Source: Pseudoalteromonas sp. S2755 (GTDB lineage: Bacteria > Pseudomonadota > Gammaproteobacteria > Enterobacterales > Alteromonadaceae). Taken from it: 49,433 nt of DNA. This document shows positions 36,490-45,351 of the stretch, piece after piece (the first letter of the stretch is position 1; every line of letters starts with the position of its first letter). Made by a program: the position numbers and the translations under genes. The stretch spans positions 1-49,433 of the forward strand of contig NZ_PNDS01000132.1 in the NCBI RefSeq assembly GCF_005886535.1, read 5' to 3'. Below the pieces are notes generated by a model, which worked only from the letters and a program-made list of their open reading frames with translations, was not told the DNA's origin and ran no database searches.

Positions 36490-37404
36490 ATGAAAAATCT
36501 ATTTCTTTACACCATCACTGTGTTGATTTGGGGATCAACATGGCTTGCCATTGAATATCAACTTGGCAGCATCAACGAGTTTGTGTCGCTGTTTTACCGC
36601 TTTGGCCTCGCCGCGGTTTGTATGTGGGCGTTTGTCATCTATAAGCGTGTGCCAATGCGATTTTCTCGCCGAGATCACGGCTTTTTCATCCTCTTAGCGC
36701 TGTGTAATTTTGGTGCTAACTATCTCTTTTTGTATTGGGCTCAGGCACATTTAACGTCAGCGATGGCATCAATTGCATTTTCATTATTATTGGTCGTTAA
36801 TATCGTTAACACTAAGTTGTTTTTTGCCAAACCTATTGCAAAGCGAATTTACTTTGGTGCATCACTGGGCACGCTTGGGATAGTCAGCTTGTTTTGGCAC
36901 GATTTGGTCGCATTTGATTTGCAAAGCGAGGCCTTCTTGGGATTATCATTAGCTTTATTAGGAACAGTGGTCGCATCACTCGGAAATATGGTGAGCGTAC
37001 GCAATTCCAATCAGCAAATTGATGTTATGGCGGGAAATGCGTGGGGCATGCTCTACAGCGCTGTCATGTTAGCAACCTATGTCGCCTTGAGTGAACATCA
37101 ATTTATCAACCAAGCGCCGGCATCATATTGGTGGTCTCTGATTTACCTCAGCGTGTTTGGCACCGTCATTGCCTTTGGTTGTTATTTCTCACTACTCAAG
37201 AATATTGGGCCTGAGAAAGCGAGTTATTTGATAGTGTTATTTCCTTTTGTTGCCGTGGCCTTGAGTACCTTATTTGAAGGCTTTGAGTGGCAGCAAAACA
37301 CCTTTATTGGGTTTATTTTGGTCATCCTGGGTAATGCGATTGTACTCACACCTTTAGATCGCATCTACGCTTGGTTGTCCATTCGGTCCCCAGTTAGAAG
37401 TTGA
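36490..37404 (+). CDS. EamA/DMT-superfamily exporter, MocR-linked
   Basis: 304 residues with ten membrane segments. FLYTITVLIWGSTWLAIEYQLG opens the first EamA repeat, and the second repeat begins near residue 150. Likely an exporter of an amino acid or small metabolite sensed by the neighbouring MocR protein; substrate not determinable. The start ATG 36490 is 107 bp from the MocR start, with the operator between. It ends in a strong terminator. Confidence 0.88.
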   Translation: MKNLFLYTITVLIWGSTWLAIEYQLGSINEFVSLFYRFGLAAVCMWAFVIYKRVPMRFSRRDHGFFILLALCNFGANYLFLYWAQAHLTSAMASIAFSLLLVVNIVNTKLFFAKPIAKRIYFGASLGTLGIVSLFWHDLVAFDLQSEAFLGLSLALLGTVVASLGNMVSVRNSNQQIDVMAGNAWGMLYSAVMLATYVALSEHQFINQAPASYWWSLIYLSVFGTVIAFGCYFSLLKNIGPEKASYLIVLFPFVAVALSTLFEGFEWQQNTFIGFILVILGNAIVLTPLDRIYAWLSIRSPVRS

Positions 37405-37436
37405 AGTCTTACCAATGCTTTAGCTTCTTACTTTTC

Positions 37437-37464
37437 AGCGCCATTTTATAATGGCGCTTTTTTT
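37437..37464 (+). terminator. Rho-independent terminator of the EamA gene
   Basis: AGCGCCATT / AATGGCGCT stem (9 bp, TTAT loop) followed by TTTTTTT. The right arm and T-run double as the last codons of the convergent lipid kinase gene. Confidence 0.9.
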
Positions 37465-38288
37465 ATGCACAGCGCCCGGCGGCGACAAGTTATCGTTGCA
37501 GGCGTGCACCCAACAATCTCACCATCCGCCTCAATGTCATACCCCTCTTGTGCGATAAAAAGCTCAGTAATGCGGCTGTGATGCACATTTCTCGTGCCCA
37601 TATGACGTTTCAGCAGCATATTGACAAATAATACCACTCGCTGCCAATGCGTTTGCGGCGTGAACCACAGCAGCTCTAACTGACCGTCATCAAGACAAGC
37701 CATTGGGGCGGGAGTTAACCCTGCCCCAAAGTGTTTGCCATTCGCAAGTAACAACATCATACCCTGCTCAGGCCATTTTTTGCTGCGATAGCGAATGAGC
37801 TTGGCAGTAAACAGCGACATTAGTCCCGCATAGGTATAGCTCAACTTTCCCAAGCGTTTGGTTTGTCCTAGGTTATTCATCACATGCGCGTTAAAGCCAA
37901 TCCCAGCAACATTGACAAACCAGCGTCCGTCCACTTTACCCAAATCAATACTTGTAAACTTGTCTGAAAATACAGCTGCTCGCCACTGTACTTTGGAATA
38001 ATTAAACTGCCGAGCAAAATCGTTGCCAGTACCCGCTGGCAGCAGCGCAAGCGTGTTATCCCGTTCAGCAATGGCATTGGCGACTAGGTGCAAAGTGCCA
38101 TCCCCTCCAATCACCACCACGCAAGCTCCCGCCGTCGCGGCTTGAGCAATTGCCTCCCTATCTGCGACAAAATTTCCAGTGGTATTAAACCAAGTTGCTG
38201 TCAACTGCTGTTGTTTTAATTGTTGCTTTAACCATGCAATTTGCGCTTTCCCCTCAGCACCCGCTAAAGGGTTGACTACCACCAGCAT
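37446..38288 (-). CDS. YegS/DAGK-type lipid kinase
   Basis: 280 residues of the diacylglycerol/sphingosine kinase catalytic family. Nucleotide-binding motif GGDGT (61-65) and the PAGTGNDFAR motif (84-93) are present, and the C-terminal beta-sandwich contains EADGEIVG near the end. Phosphorylates a lipid such as diacylglycerol or phosphatidylglycerol; substrate unknown. The frame reaches 38306, but ATG 38288 has AAGGG 5 nt upstream and starts MLVVVNPLAG as in relatives. Confidence 0.88.
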   Translation of the reverse strand: MLVVVNPLAGAEGKAQIAWLKQQLKQQQLTATWFNTTGNFVADREAIAQAATAGACVVVIGGDGTLHLVANAIAERDNTLALLPAGTGNDFARQFNYSKVQWRAAVFSDKFTSIDLGKVDGRWFVNVAGIGFNAHVMNNLGQTKRLGKLSYTYAGLMSLFTAKLIRYRSKKWPEQGMMLLLANGKHFGAGLTPAPMACLDDGQLELLWFTPQTHWQRVVLFVNMLLKRHMGTRNVHHSRITELFIAQEGYDIEADGEIVGCTPATITCRRRALCIKKAPL

Positions 38289-38573
38289 AAAAACCCTTAA
38301 ATACAAAAACTCAACTTATATGAATAAAAAACCAAAACTAAAACCCAAAATAAAAAGCAAAAACCAAAAACACCCATAACAACTGGGATAAAGCCTAGTT
38401 AAGACAATCATAATTATGCATAACCATTCAAAAAAGCCATTAAAACAAAAATGAACAAACCATTAATTCATTAGTTATTTTTATCCGAAAACATCAATTT
38501 TTATCGTTTTAAATTTAAACAAATTGCGGGCAAAATAGCCTTGTTTTCAATCATAGCTAATTAGGAGCCAGAC

Positions 38574-38720
38574 ATGCTTAATTCAGCTGCACCTTGCAGC
38601 CCATCACAAAACACGTTTAACCAAACACAACCAACTAAACAACGTCGTATCAATTGGACGAAGTGGTTGGCAGTATGTGGTCAACACTTAGCGTTAAAAG
38701 ACGTGATTATGTATAAGTAA
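38574..38720 (+). CDS. 48-residue microprotein, unrecognised
   Basis: ATG 38574 has a well-placed ribosome-binding site (TTAGGAGCCAGAC). 48 codons end at a TAA, and an 11-bp hairpin follows 8 nt later. The peptide has a polar, Gln/Asn/Ser-rich first half with one cysteine, then a basic-amphipathic second half (KQRRINWTKWLAVCGQHLAL). No signal peptide or membrane helix is convincing. I do not recognise a family. It stands alone between the lipid kinase and the tRNA-Ser pair. Ribosome-binding site plus terminator support a real gene; it could also be a leader peptide or a dual-function small RNA. Confidence 0.6.
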   Translation: MLNSAAPCSPSQNTFNQTQPTKQRRINWTKWLAVCGQHLALKDVIMYK

Positions 38721-38728
38721 GTCTGCAC

Positions 38729-38758
38729 AGAGCATGGCGTCCCAACCCGCCATGCTCT
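38729..38758 (+). terminator. Hairpin after the microprotein gene
   Basis: AGAGCATGGCG / CGCCATGCTCT, 11-bp perfect stem with an 8-nt loop. The T-content downstream is low (CGTCAGCATTTGTTTC), so termination may be partial. Confidence 0.7.
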
Positions 38759-38905
38759 CGTCAGCATTTGTTTCAATAGACCATAAAAGCACCACTTCAA
38801 CCAGCATTTTTGTACAAAACCTCTTCGACAAACCGCTAATTCCTAGCACAATTTTAAAAAAACCTCACTTTTAGAACGTTTTTTAAGCAAACAGTTTAAA
38901 AACGG

Positions 38906-38934
38906 TTTACAGCGCCTAAATCGCTAAGTATTAT
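38906..38934 (+). promoter_or_regulatory. Sigma-70 promoter of the tRNA-Ser genes
   Basis: TTTACA (38906-38911), a 17-bp spacer and TATTAT (38929-38934), about 10 nt before the tRNA-Ser(UGA) 5' end. A C-rich initial region (TTTGCCC) fits growth-rate controlled tRNA promoters. Confidence 0.8.
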
Positions 38935-38944
38935 CTTTGCCCAT

Positions 38945-39035
38945 GGAGAGATGGCTGAGTGGTTGAAAGCACCGGTCTTGAAAACCGGCATACGTTAATA
39001 GCGTATCTAGGGTTCAAATCCCTATCTCTCCGCCA
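38945..39035 (+). tRNA. tRNA-Ser (anticodon UGA)
   Basis: 91 nt with encoded CCA. Acceptor stem GGAGAGA / TCTCTCC; anticodon loop CTTGAAA gives UGA, with the CCGGT/ACCGG stem. A long variable arm (class II tRNA) and the T-arm GGTTCAAATCC are present. First of a tandem serine tRNA pair. Confidence 0.97.
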
Positions 39036-39053
39036 TTTTTAAAGTATTGCGTC

Positions 39054-39146
39054 GGAGAGGTGGCCGAGTGGCTGAAGGCGCTCCCCTGCTAAGGGAGTAT
39101 AGGGTTTGTAGCCCTATCGAGGGTTCGAATCCCTCCTTCTCCGCCA
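39054..39146 (+). tRNA. tRNA-Ser (anticodon GCU)
   Basis: 93 nt with encoded CCA. Acceptor GGAGAGG / CTTCTCC with one G-T pair; anticodon loop CTGCTAA gives GCU, with CTCCC/GGGAG stem. A long variable arm confirms class II. It lies 18 bp after tRNA-Ser(UGA), probably in one transcript. Confidence 0.97.
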
Positions 39147-39156
39147 TCACTTATAA

Positions 39157-39182
39157 GAAAACCGCTTAATTGCGGTTTTTTT
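39157..39182 (+). terminator. Terminator of the tRNA-Ser operon
   Basis: AAAACCGC / GCGGTTTT stem with a TTAATT loop and a run of seven T, 11 nt after the second tRNA. Confidence 0.92.
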
Positions 39183-39273
39183 ATGTCTGCGATTTATCAC
39201 TGCCACACACAACTGGTCAGATGTCTTTATCCTATGCTATGTTGAGATCTGATTGGGGAAATGAGTGTGACTA

Positions 39274-40023
39274 ATGAAAATCCATGTCTTAGAAGGTTAT
39301 ATTCAACATATTTATCTGGTTGAGCACGAAACGGATCTGCTATTACTCGATGGTTGCTGTCGTGCCGATGTTGAGTTGGTCTGCAACTACATCCTACAAC
39401 TGCAAAAACCACTAAGCGCACTAAAGCTGATTGTGGTCACGCATATGCACCCAGATCATGCCGGTGGCGCGCACAAACTCAAAAAACTCACGGGCGCAAA
39501 GATTGCGGCCGCAAATGCCCCCAGTCAGTGGTATCGAGGTATTGATGGTGTCATGATGCACCTCTCCGATATGGCGCTGGCACTTTGGGTTGCTGGGCGA
39601 AAGCGCAAGGCCAAACGTAACCTTTGGTATCCAAGACATTTATCACCAGATTTTTTCCTAGCTGATGGTGATAGCTTACCCTACTTTAACGAATGGCAAG
39701 CGATACACACACCCGGTCATACGGATAGAGATTTGAGTTTGTATCATCTCCCCAGTAAGCGCATCTATGTGGCGGATTTGACGGTAAAAGTGAAAGGGCA
39801 ATTTGTTGCGCCTTTTCCGGTATTCTATCCACGCTTGTATCGCCAATCTCTTGCCAAAGTAAAGGCACTACAACCCCACTCCGTGATTTTGGCACACCAA
39901 GGAGAGGTACTTGCTGAAGAAATTGATTTTAGCGCATTGATAGCGCAGGCGCCGAAGCAGCCAATGACACATTGGCGCTCGGTGAAGAAGAAGACCAAAA
40001 AAGCACTAGGGTTAGAAAGCTAG
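39274..40023 (+). CDS. MBL-fold metallo-hydrolase
   Basis: 249 residues. Metal-binding motif HxHxDH is THMHPDHAGG; a second ligand region is IHTPGHTDRDLSLY, with YVADLT and ILAHQGE completing the site. Glyoxalase-II-like members cleave thioesters, lactones or other esters; the substrate here is unknown. Convergent with the kynureninase-like gene, overlapping its end by 4 nt. Confidence 0.88.
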   Translation: MKIHVLEGYIQHIYLVEHETDLLLLDGCCRADVELVCNYILQLQKPLSALKLIVVTHMHPDHAGGAHKLKKLTGAKIAAANAPSQWYRGIDGVMMHLSDMALALWVAGRKRKAKRNLWYPRHLSPDFFLADGDSLPYFNEWQAIHTPGHTDRDLSLYHLPSKRIYVADLTVKVKGQFVAPFPVFYPRLYRQSLAKVKALQPHSVILAHQGEVLAEEIDFSALIAQAPKQPMTHWRSVKKKTKKALGLES

Positions 40024-41132
40024 CTTTCGTTGATAACCTGCACCAACCTCGCAATGTCCTCCTGACTATTGTAAATATGTGGAGAGACGCGAATACCGTA
40101 GCGACGATTATCCACAGCAATGTCTGCACGCTTAAGCTGTTCCATCACGGCCTCATGACGCGAGCCAAAATGTAAAATAGCGGTCCCCGAGCAAGCACTC
40201 TGTGCTGTAGGAGAGCGATAAAATTCAGGCAATGCCGCTTGTAACTCAGACAACAAAGCAAAGTTGTACGCTCTTACTTGCTCAATCCCAAGCTCGGCAA
40301 AATAGCCAAGGCTATGCCCCGCATAGATATAAGGTGCCACACTTGGTGTACCGCCCCAAAAACGCAGCGCACTTTCACTCAGCGCAAAATGATGAATATC
40401 AAACTCGAATGGATTTTGATGCGAAAACCAGCCAACATCTTTCGGTTCGCAATAAGGTAAGACATCCTCATTCACCCAGATGAAACCAGCGCCTGGGCCA
40501 CCGCAGCTCCATTTCACACAAGAGCCAATAACGCAATCCGCGCCCCACTCGCTTAAATCTATTGGTAATACACTAAGTGACTGAGCAATATCGATAATAC
40601 TTCGACAACCATATTGGTTAGCAAGGCTAATGATGTCAGCGACAGGCGCCTGCTGACCGCTGTTCGAATAAACATGACTGACAAATATCCAGTCAATTTG
40701 CTCGTCAATATATTGCTGCCACACACTTAGGTCGTGCATATTCATTACTTCGGGAATATAAACAATCTCAATATTGTCCAGCGCGTTTTGTAACGCAAAC
40801 CCCATGCTAGGGAAGTCTTGCTCACTCATCAATACGCGCACTTTGCGAATGCCACTTTCGGGCAAACTCATCGCCCATTTCGTTAAACCACTGGAAAGAT
40901 TTGTTTGCGGACAAAACAGGCGCGCATCAGTGTGTAATAGGGAAGCTAGGGCTGAGGTAAAGCGATCAATACCGCTTAGCCACTGTTGCCAAGGCTCTTG
41001 GTTTTGTTGTTGCCAGGGCACCATAAATTGCTGATGAAAATCTTCCGCTGCAGATTTCAACATACGACCAACGGAGTGACTCAATAAATAGCGACCCGTA
41101 GGCAAGTGAAAATCATCCCTATATTGCTTCAT
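40020..41132 (-). CDS. Kynureninase-like class V PLP enzyme
   Basis: 370 residues of the class V aminotransferase fold. The PLP-lysine is K207 in GSCVKWSCGGPGAGFIWV, which parallels the kynureninase motif around GGPGA. D181 in IIDIAQSLSV is the pyridine-nitrogen ligand, and VSHVYSNSGQ is the typical SxHxxxxxG segment. Kynureninase cleaves kynurenine to anthranilate and alanine; whether this enzyme does so is inference from motifs and from the adjacent TDO-superfamily gene. The 5' end overlaps that gene by 14 nt. No classical KynA or KynB is seen. Desulfurase-type chemistry is an alternative. Confidence 0.78.
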   Translation of the reverse strand: MKQYRDDFHLPTGRYLLSHSVGRMLKSAAEDFHQQFMVPWQQQNQEPWQQWLSGIDRFTSALASLLHTDARLFCPQTNLSSGLTKWAMSLPESGIRKVRVLMSEQDFPSMGFALQNALDNIEIVYIPEVMNMHDLSVWQQYIDEQIDWIFVSHVYSNSGQQAPVADIISLANQYGCRSIIDIAQSLSVLPIDLSEWGADCVIGSCVKWSCGGPGAGFIWVNEDVLPYCEPKDVGWFSHQNPFEFDIHHFALSESALRFWGGTPSVAPYIYAGHSLGYFAELGIEQVRAYNFALLSELQAALPEFYRSPTAQSACSGTAILHFGSRHEAVMEQLKRADIAVDNRRYGIRVSPHIYNSQEDIARLVQVINES

Positions 41133-42306
41133 GCTTAACCCCTATTGCTTGGCGTAATCGTTTTAAATCATGATGCCGAGTAAAGATATCAGCGCGCTCG
41201 GCAGCAGCTCGTCTATCTCTTAAGTCTGCAAGCTCTTTGAGTAAGACTTCAATCGGTGGACCACTGGCGGTTACTTTGCTTAAGTGCTGTTGCTGCATTG
41301 CTTGCGAAGGTTTGGCGATATACTTTTCGACGAGTTGATTGTGATGTTGTATGGCCGTATCTCCATGCAGCTTACACACTTGTATAAACAAGCTACAAGC
41401 AGGGCCAAACCAATCACTTTTCGGCCCTTTCAATGCACTCAGAAACGCATCCATTAAATTAGGCGTACGCATACATTCACGCAGGGTTGCTTGGTCTTCT
41501 GGCATCATATAGAGGAACTTTTCCACCAGCATTTGACCGTAACTAATGTCATTAGCCGGGCATAACCCCAACATCATATCGATAACATTGATACCCGCAA
41601 AATCTCCAGCGTTTGCACCACGATAGACCTCTTTACCAACTCGGTATGGTTTGTAATAGGGTCGCACAACGTAAAAGAACGCCTCGGTATCTAGTTCCTT
41701 AAATAACTCTCGATTAGACTCTATGACCTCAAGCAGCGCTTGCTTAACTTGTTTGAGTAGCACCAATGACATGGGATGGGAAATTCCCAAATGATGCACC
41801 TTCATTAACGATTCGGACGCACGTTTATAGGCAAGAATGGCCTGAGTATTATAGTCGATGAATAAGCGCTCTGCCGGATGAGAAGTAAAGCGCTTATACA
41901 CGCCGTTGATTGCTCGGTTGTGTGTGGTGAGATGAGCCGTTGCGAAGCGCGGCGTAACCCCCAAAGAGGCACCAATATGCATGGCTAGTGCCGATGCTTG
42001 TGTTAGTGGAGACACCCTTTCACGACTTGGCTCAGTAATTTCGTGGCGTCTGCATGCTGCCATAAATAGACCAACGTTACCGAGTAAGTCGAATGCTTGC
42101 TCAAAGCCCTCGTCGGTATTGCCTTCTTCTAGCAAGGCTTGGACTAGCTGATTACCTTCTTCTAATAACTGTGCTTTTTGCGTTTCACCAACGCCTTCAA
42201 CATTTGCTTTATCCTGTTGCTGCCAATAAAGATGTTCAAGCTTGTCGTTAAGGTCAACAAACGGACCTCTAATCCAAGCGTCAAATTGTACGGCTAATGG
42301 ACTCAT
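41119..42306 (-). CDS. PrnB / DUF1864 family protein (TDO-IDO superfamily)
   Basis: 395 residues. The segment AFFYVVRPYYKPYRVGKEVYRGANAGDF (about 209-236) resembles [20 protein letters not shown] of the pyrrolnitrin enzyme PrnB, a haem protein of the tryptophan/indoleamine dioxygenase superfamily. QHHNQLVEKYI (320-330) aligns with the PrnB stretch that carries its haem-ligand histidine, so H321 or H322 is the candidate ligand. SGPP near 348 parallels a conserved SG turn. Substrate unknown; an indole-bearing amino acid is the natural guess. It heads a two-gene operon with the kynureninase-like enzyme and is divergent from an AsnC regulator (116 bp). Confidence 0.75.
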   Translation of the reverse strand: MSPLAVQFDAWIRGPFVDLNDKLEHLYWQQQDKANVEGVGETQKAQLLEEGNQLVQALLEEGNTDEGFEQAFDLLGNVGLFMAACRRHEITEPSRERVSPLTQASALAMHIGASLGVTPRFATAHLTTHNRAINGVYKRFTSHPAERLFIDYNTQAILAYKRASESLMKVHHLGISHPMSLVLLKQVKQALLEVIESNRELFKELDTEAFFYVVRPYYKPYRVGKEVYRGANAGDFAGINVIDMMLGLCPANDISYGQMLVEKFLYMMPEDQATLRECMRTPNLMDAFLSALKGPKSDWFGPACSLFIQVCKLHGDTAIQHHNQLVEKYIAKPSQAMQQQHLSKVTASGPPIEVLLKELADLRDRRAAAERADIFTRHHDLKRLRQAIGVKHEAI

Positions 42307-42422
42307 GATTACTTCTCGTGATTATTCCACAGTTAAGGCTAGCAAATCACCACGAGCATAATTTGCCAATTTCCTCTAAAAGTTTAATACTGATTAGCAA
42401 GAATCACTCTTTTATTTGGTTT

Positions 42423-42890
42423 ATGTCGGTAAATTTAGATACCAAGGACAAATTGCTCCTTAACGCCTTGCAACATAATGCACGTTTGACTAATGCCTCA
42501 CTCGCCGAGAAGGCAAACCTTTCCGATACTCCCTGTCTTCGACGCGTAAAACGCTTGCAAGATACAGGAGTAATTTCAGGCTATCATGCGGCACTGGATA
42601 GAGCACAAGTTGACTTAAGTATTCTGGTTTATGCATTTATAAAACTCAGTGAAAATACCGCAACTGCAGCGCATTTATTTGAACAACACGTGGAATCTGA
42701 AGATCAGGTGATCAGCTGTTCAGTGGTCTCAGGAAGTTATGATTACCTATTGGAAATCGTAGCAAAGGATTTGCCCAGCTATGAACAATTTGCCAAACAT
42801 CAACTGGGGGCCTGTAAGGTAATTAGCGGGATTGAATCAACGATTGTCCTCAAGCAAACTTTTGCAAAACGCATATTACCGATCCGCTAA
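42423..42890 (+). CDS. Lrp/AsnC family transcriptional regulator
   Basis: 155 residues, the family norm. An HTH (about 7-55, DTKDKLLLNALQHNARLTNASLAEKANLS...CLRRVKRLQDTGVI) is followed by a RAM ligand domain with CSVVSGSYDYLLEIVAKDL. The open frame begins at 42318, but ATG 42423 is the homologous start. It is divergent from the PrnB-like/kynureninase-like operon, and Lrp/AsnC proteins often regulate divergent neighbours. In Pseudomonas the kyn operons are controlled by such a regulator (KynR). Confidence 0.93.
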   Translation: MSVNLDTKDKLLLNALQHNARLTNASLAEKANLSDTPCLRRVKRLQDTGVISGYHAALDRAQVDLSILVYAFIKLSENTATAAHLFEQHVESEDQVISCSVVSGSYDYLLEIVAKDLPSYEQFAKHQLGACKVISGIESTIVLKQTFAKRILPIR

Positions 42891-42953
42891 CCATTTTTAT
42901 CGTCATCTGTTCTCGCTATACTGCATGTGATTTTATGCTCATAAGGACCGACA

Positions 42954-44228
42954 ATGCGCCACTACCTTACCTCCACAGTATTTGCTTTTAGCCTGCTTGC
43001 CTCACCTTTGGTCATCGCACAAGACTGTGTTACCCAAGTGAGTGATATGTCGCTATTCACCAAGAGCAAAAAGTCGGGATTATTCCGCGAAGCGATCGAT
43101 AAAGGCCCCGTCACCTTCGATGTAGGGAATATAAAAAACTATAACAATTATATTCGTTCTACCAAGCAACTTATTGAAAGCCGCAATCCCCGCGCCACAC
43201 TGCCGTGCCCCTTAATAACGCCTACTGCAAAATTACTTAACCTGACAAACCCCAAGGTAAGTGATTTAATTGCGCCATTTTCACTTGAGCATGACAACAA
43301 AGATCACGCCATTTTACTTATCCATGGTCTGACCGATTCTCCTTTTACTTTTCACTACCTTGCGGCAGCGCTTTATGAAGCAGGATACAATGTCAGAACC
43401 ATGTTACTGCCAGGCCACGCGACCGCACCAAGCGATTTAACCGAAGTCGATATTGACGATTGGCAAACCCACACGGATTATGCCATCGCACAGACGAGCC
43501 AAGATTTTACGCATTTTTCCGTACTTGGCTACTCCACGGGTGCAGCCTTGGTGCTAAGTAGCATAGCGAAGCACAAGCCCAATAATTTAGGCTCTGTTGC
43601 ACTTATCTCACCCGCTACGGAGCCACATAATAAGAACGGTTGGCTAGCCAAATGGATTGATTACGTGCCATTTGTCAATTGGATAGATGAAGACGCAGAT
43701 TTGGATTTCGCCAAATATGAATCTTTCCCATGGCATGGCGCAACGTTAGCCCATCAAGCTATGGCGCCACTCAAATCACTCACCACTTTGCCAGATGTAC
43801 CGATGTTTATCAGCTATAGCGATGTCGATACCACCATAGACAATCACGCAACGGCAAAGCTGCTAGAAAAGTGGCAACCTAAATCAACATTGACCCAATT
43901 TATCTACTCGGAAACACTATCGACTAAGCAAGGAGTGGAGTATCGAAGTGTGAAAGCCGACAATATTATCGATATGTCTCATATTGGTATTTTGCAACCA
44001 CCTGAACATATCTTTTACGGCCGCAAAGGGCCTTATCGTAATTGCACCAGTTACCACTTAGAAGACCAAGCCTTTATTAACTGCCGCACAGGAAAATTCA
44101 TCCATTTTGGCGAGCGCCATGAAAAAAGCATGACGCAATACACCGCTCTTGCACGGATCACGTTTAACCCTGATTACAGTAACTTTGAGCAAGCACTGCT
44201 CGCATTTTTTGACGGCCACAATGACTGA
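42954..44228 (+). CDS. Secreted alpha/beta hydrolase
   Basis: 424 residues with signal peptide 1-22 (LLASPLVIA-QD). The hydrolase domain starts near 117. Oxyanion motif LLIHGLTDSPFTF, nucleophile S194 in LGYSTGA, and a probable acid in SYSDVDTT (D290 or D292), with H343 in DMSHIGI. PGHATAPSDL follows the lid region typical of monoglyceride-lipase-like enzymes. Four cysteines outside the core suggest disulfides. Substrate unknown. AAGGA precedes ATG 42954. The downstream FemAB-like gene overlaps by 8 nt. Confidence 0.85.
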   Translation: MRHYLTSTVFAFSLLASPLVIAQDCVTQVSDMSLFTKSKKSGLFREAIDKGPVTFDVGNIKNYNNYIRSTKQLIESRNPRATLPCPLITPTAKLLNLTNPKVSDLIAPFSLEHDNKDHAILLIHGLTDSPFTFHYLAAALYEAGYNVRTMLLPGHATAPSDLTEVDIDDWQTHTDYAIAQTSQDFTHFSVLGYSTGAALVLSSIAKHKPNNLGSVALISPATEPHNKNGWLAKWIDYVPFVNWIDEDADLDFAKYESFPWHGATLAHQAMAPLKSLTTLPDVPMFISYSDVDTTIDNHATAKLLEKWQPKSTLTQFIYSETLSTKQGVEYRSVKADNIIDMSHIGILQPPEHIFYGRKGPYRNCTSYHLEDQAFINCRTGKFIHFGERHEKSMTQYTALARITFNPDYSNFEQALLAFFDGHND

Positions 44229-45351
44229 GTACCAACACAAGTTTATTCATTCTCTAACTGAAGTGACAGAAGCACAGTGGGACTGTGTTTCACCATCACA
44301 TGTATTTACGAGCTACGCTTGGCTGCTTGCATTAGAGTTGAGCGGCTGCACCAGCAAAGAGACTGGCTGGATACCGCATCACCTAATGATTGAACGCCAA
44401 GGCGAGTTGGTTGCAATTTTGCCAGGTTATATTAAATCGCACTCTTATGGCGAGTACGTTTTTGATTGGGCTTTTGCTGAAGCCTACGAGCGTCATGGGT
44501 TAGATTACTACCCTAAATGGCTATGTGGTGTCCCCTTTACGCCAACTCAAGGGCCAAGAATATTAACGAAACGACTGTCTTCTTGCTTGCTTGAATATAT
44601 TGACGCTACGCTCACGAGCCTCGCCCAACTAGGCATTAGTGGAGTCCATATTAACTTTTGTCGTGAAAGTGACTTTCTCACTCAGAGTCATTTAACGATG
44701 CGCCGCAATGTGCAATTTCATTGGCATAATCATGGTTACGCCAAGTTCGATGATTTTCTCGCACGACTCACATCAAGAAAGCGTAAAATGGTCATAAAAG
44801 AACGCCAAGCTGTGACCGCTCAAGGTATTAACATAAGTTGGACTGTTGGCAGAGAAATCAGCACAGCACAACTTGATGCGTTTTTTCTCAGTTACCAGCT
44901 CACCTACCTTAAACGCTCGCGACACCACGGCTATCTCTCTCGCGACTTTTTTCAGCAAGTTATCACCTCAATGCCAGAAAAGCTTCGTCTTTGCTGCGCT
45001 TACTTAAACCACGAAATTATTGCCACTAGTTTATATCTTGTGGATGGTGATACCTTGTATGGTCGCTATTGGGGCGCAATTGAGGATAGTTACGACTTTT
45101 TGCATTTTGAGCTGTGTTACTATCAAGGCATAGAGTACGCCATTGCGAATCAGCTTGCTGTCTTTGACGCAGGTGCTCAAGGCGAGCACAAGTTAGTGAG
45201 GGGTTTTGAACCGGTGTGGAGGCAATCGTATCACCGCTTATTTCAACCTGACTTTCAGCGAGCGCTTGAGGATTTTACCAAGCGCGAAGCTGACGCACTC
45301 GAGCATTACTTTACCGAGTGCCAAGCAAAACTACCGTTTAAACACCAATAA
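44221..45351 (+). CDS. FemAB-like acyltransferase (DUF482/COG3146)
   Basis: 376 residues of the GNAT-fold family formerly DUF482, annotated as peptidoglycan-biosynthesis-related. Landmarks are SPSHVFTSYAWLLALE near the start, YYPKWLCGVPFTPTQGPRIL, FDDFLARLTSRKRKMVIKER and FDAGAQGEHKLVRGFEP. Biochemical role unproven. The frame opens at 44149, but ATG 44221 gives the family start and overlaps the hydrolase stop by 8 nt. The 3' end overlaps the convergent methyltransferase by 21 nt. Confidence 0.87.
   Translation: MTEYQHKFIHSLTEVTEAQWDCVSPSHVFTSYAWLLALELSGCTSKETGWIPHHLMIERQGELVAILPGYIKSHSYGEYVFDWAFAEAYERHGLDYYPKWLCGVPFTPTQGPRILTKRLSSCLLEYIDATLTSLAQLGISGVHINFCRESDFLTQSHLTMRRNVQFHWHNHGYAKFDDFLARLTSRKRKMVIKERQAVTAQGINISWTVGREISTAQLDAFFLSYQLTYLKRSRHHGYLSRDFFQQVITSMPEKLRLCCAYLNHEIIATSLYLVDGDTLYGRYWGAIEDSYDFLHFELCYYQGIEYAIANQLAVFDAGAQGEHKLVRGFEPVWRQSYHRLFQPDFQRALEDFTKREADALEHYFTECQAKLPFKHQ

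Noticed and set aside
38320..38379. Lys-rich 19-residue reading frame
   Set aside because: No ribosome-binding site, low-complexity AAA/CCA codons, and it lies in an A-rich gap; not supported as a gene.
38945..39146. tRNA-Ser pair as a possible integration hotspot
   Set aside because: No integrase, no duplicated tRNA 3' end downstream; neighbours look chromosomal.
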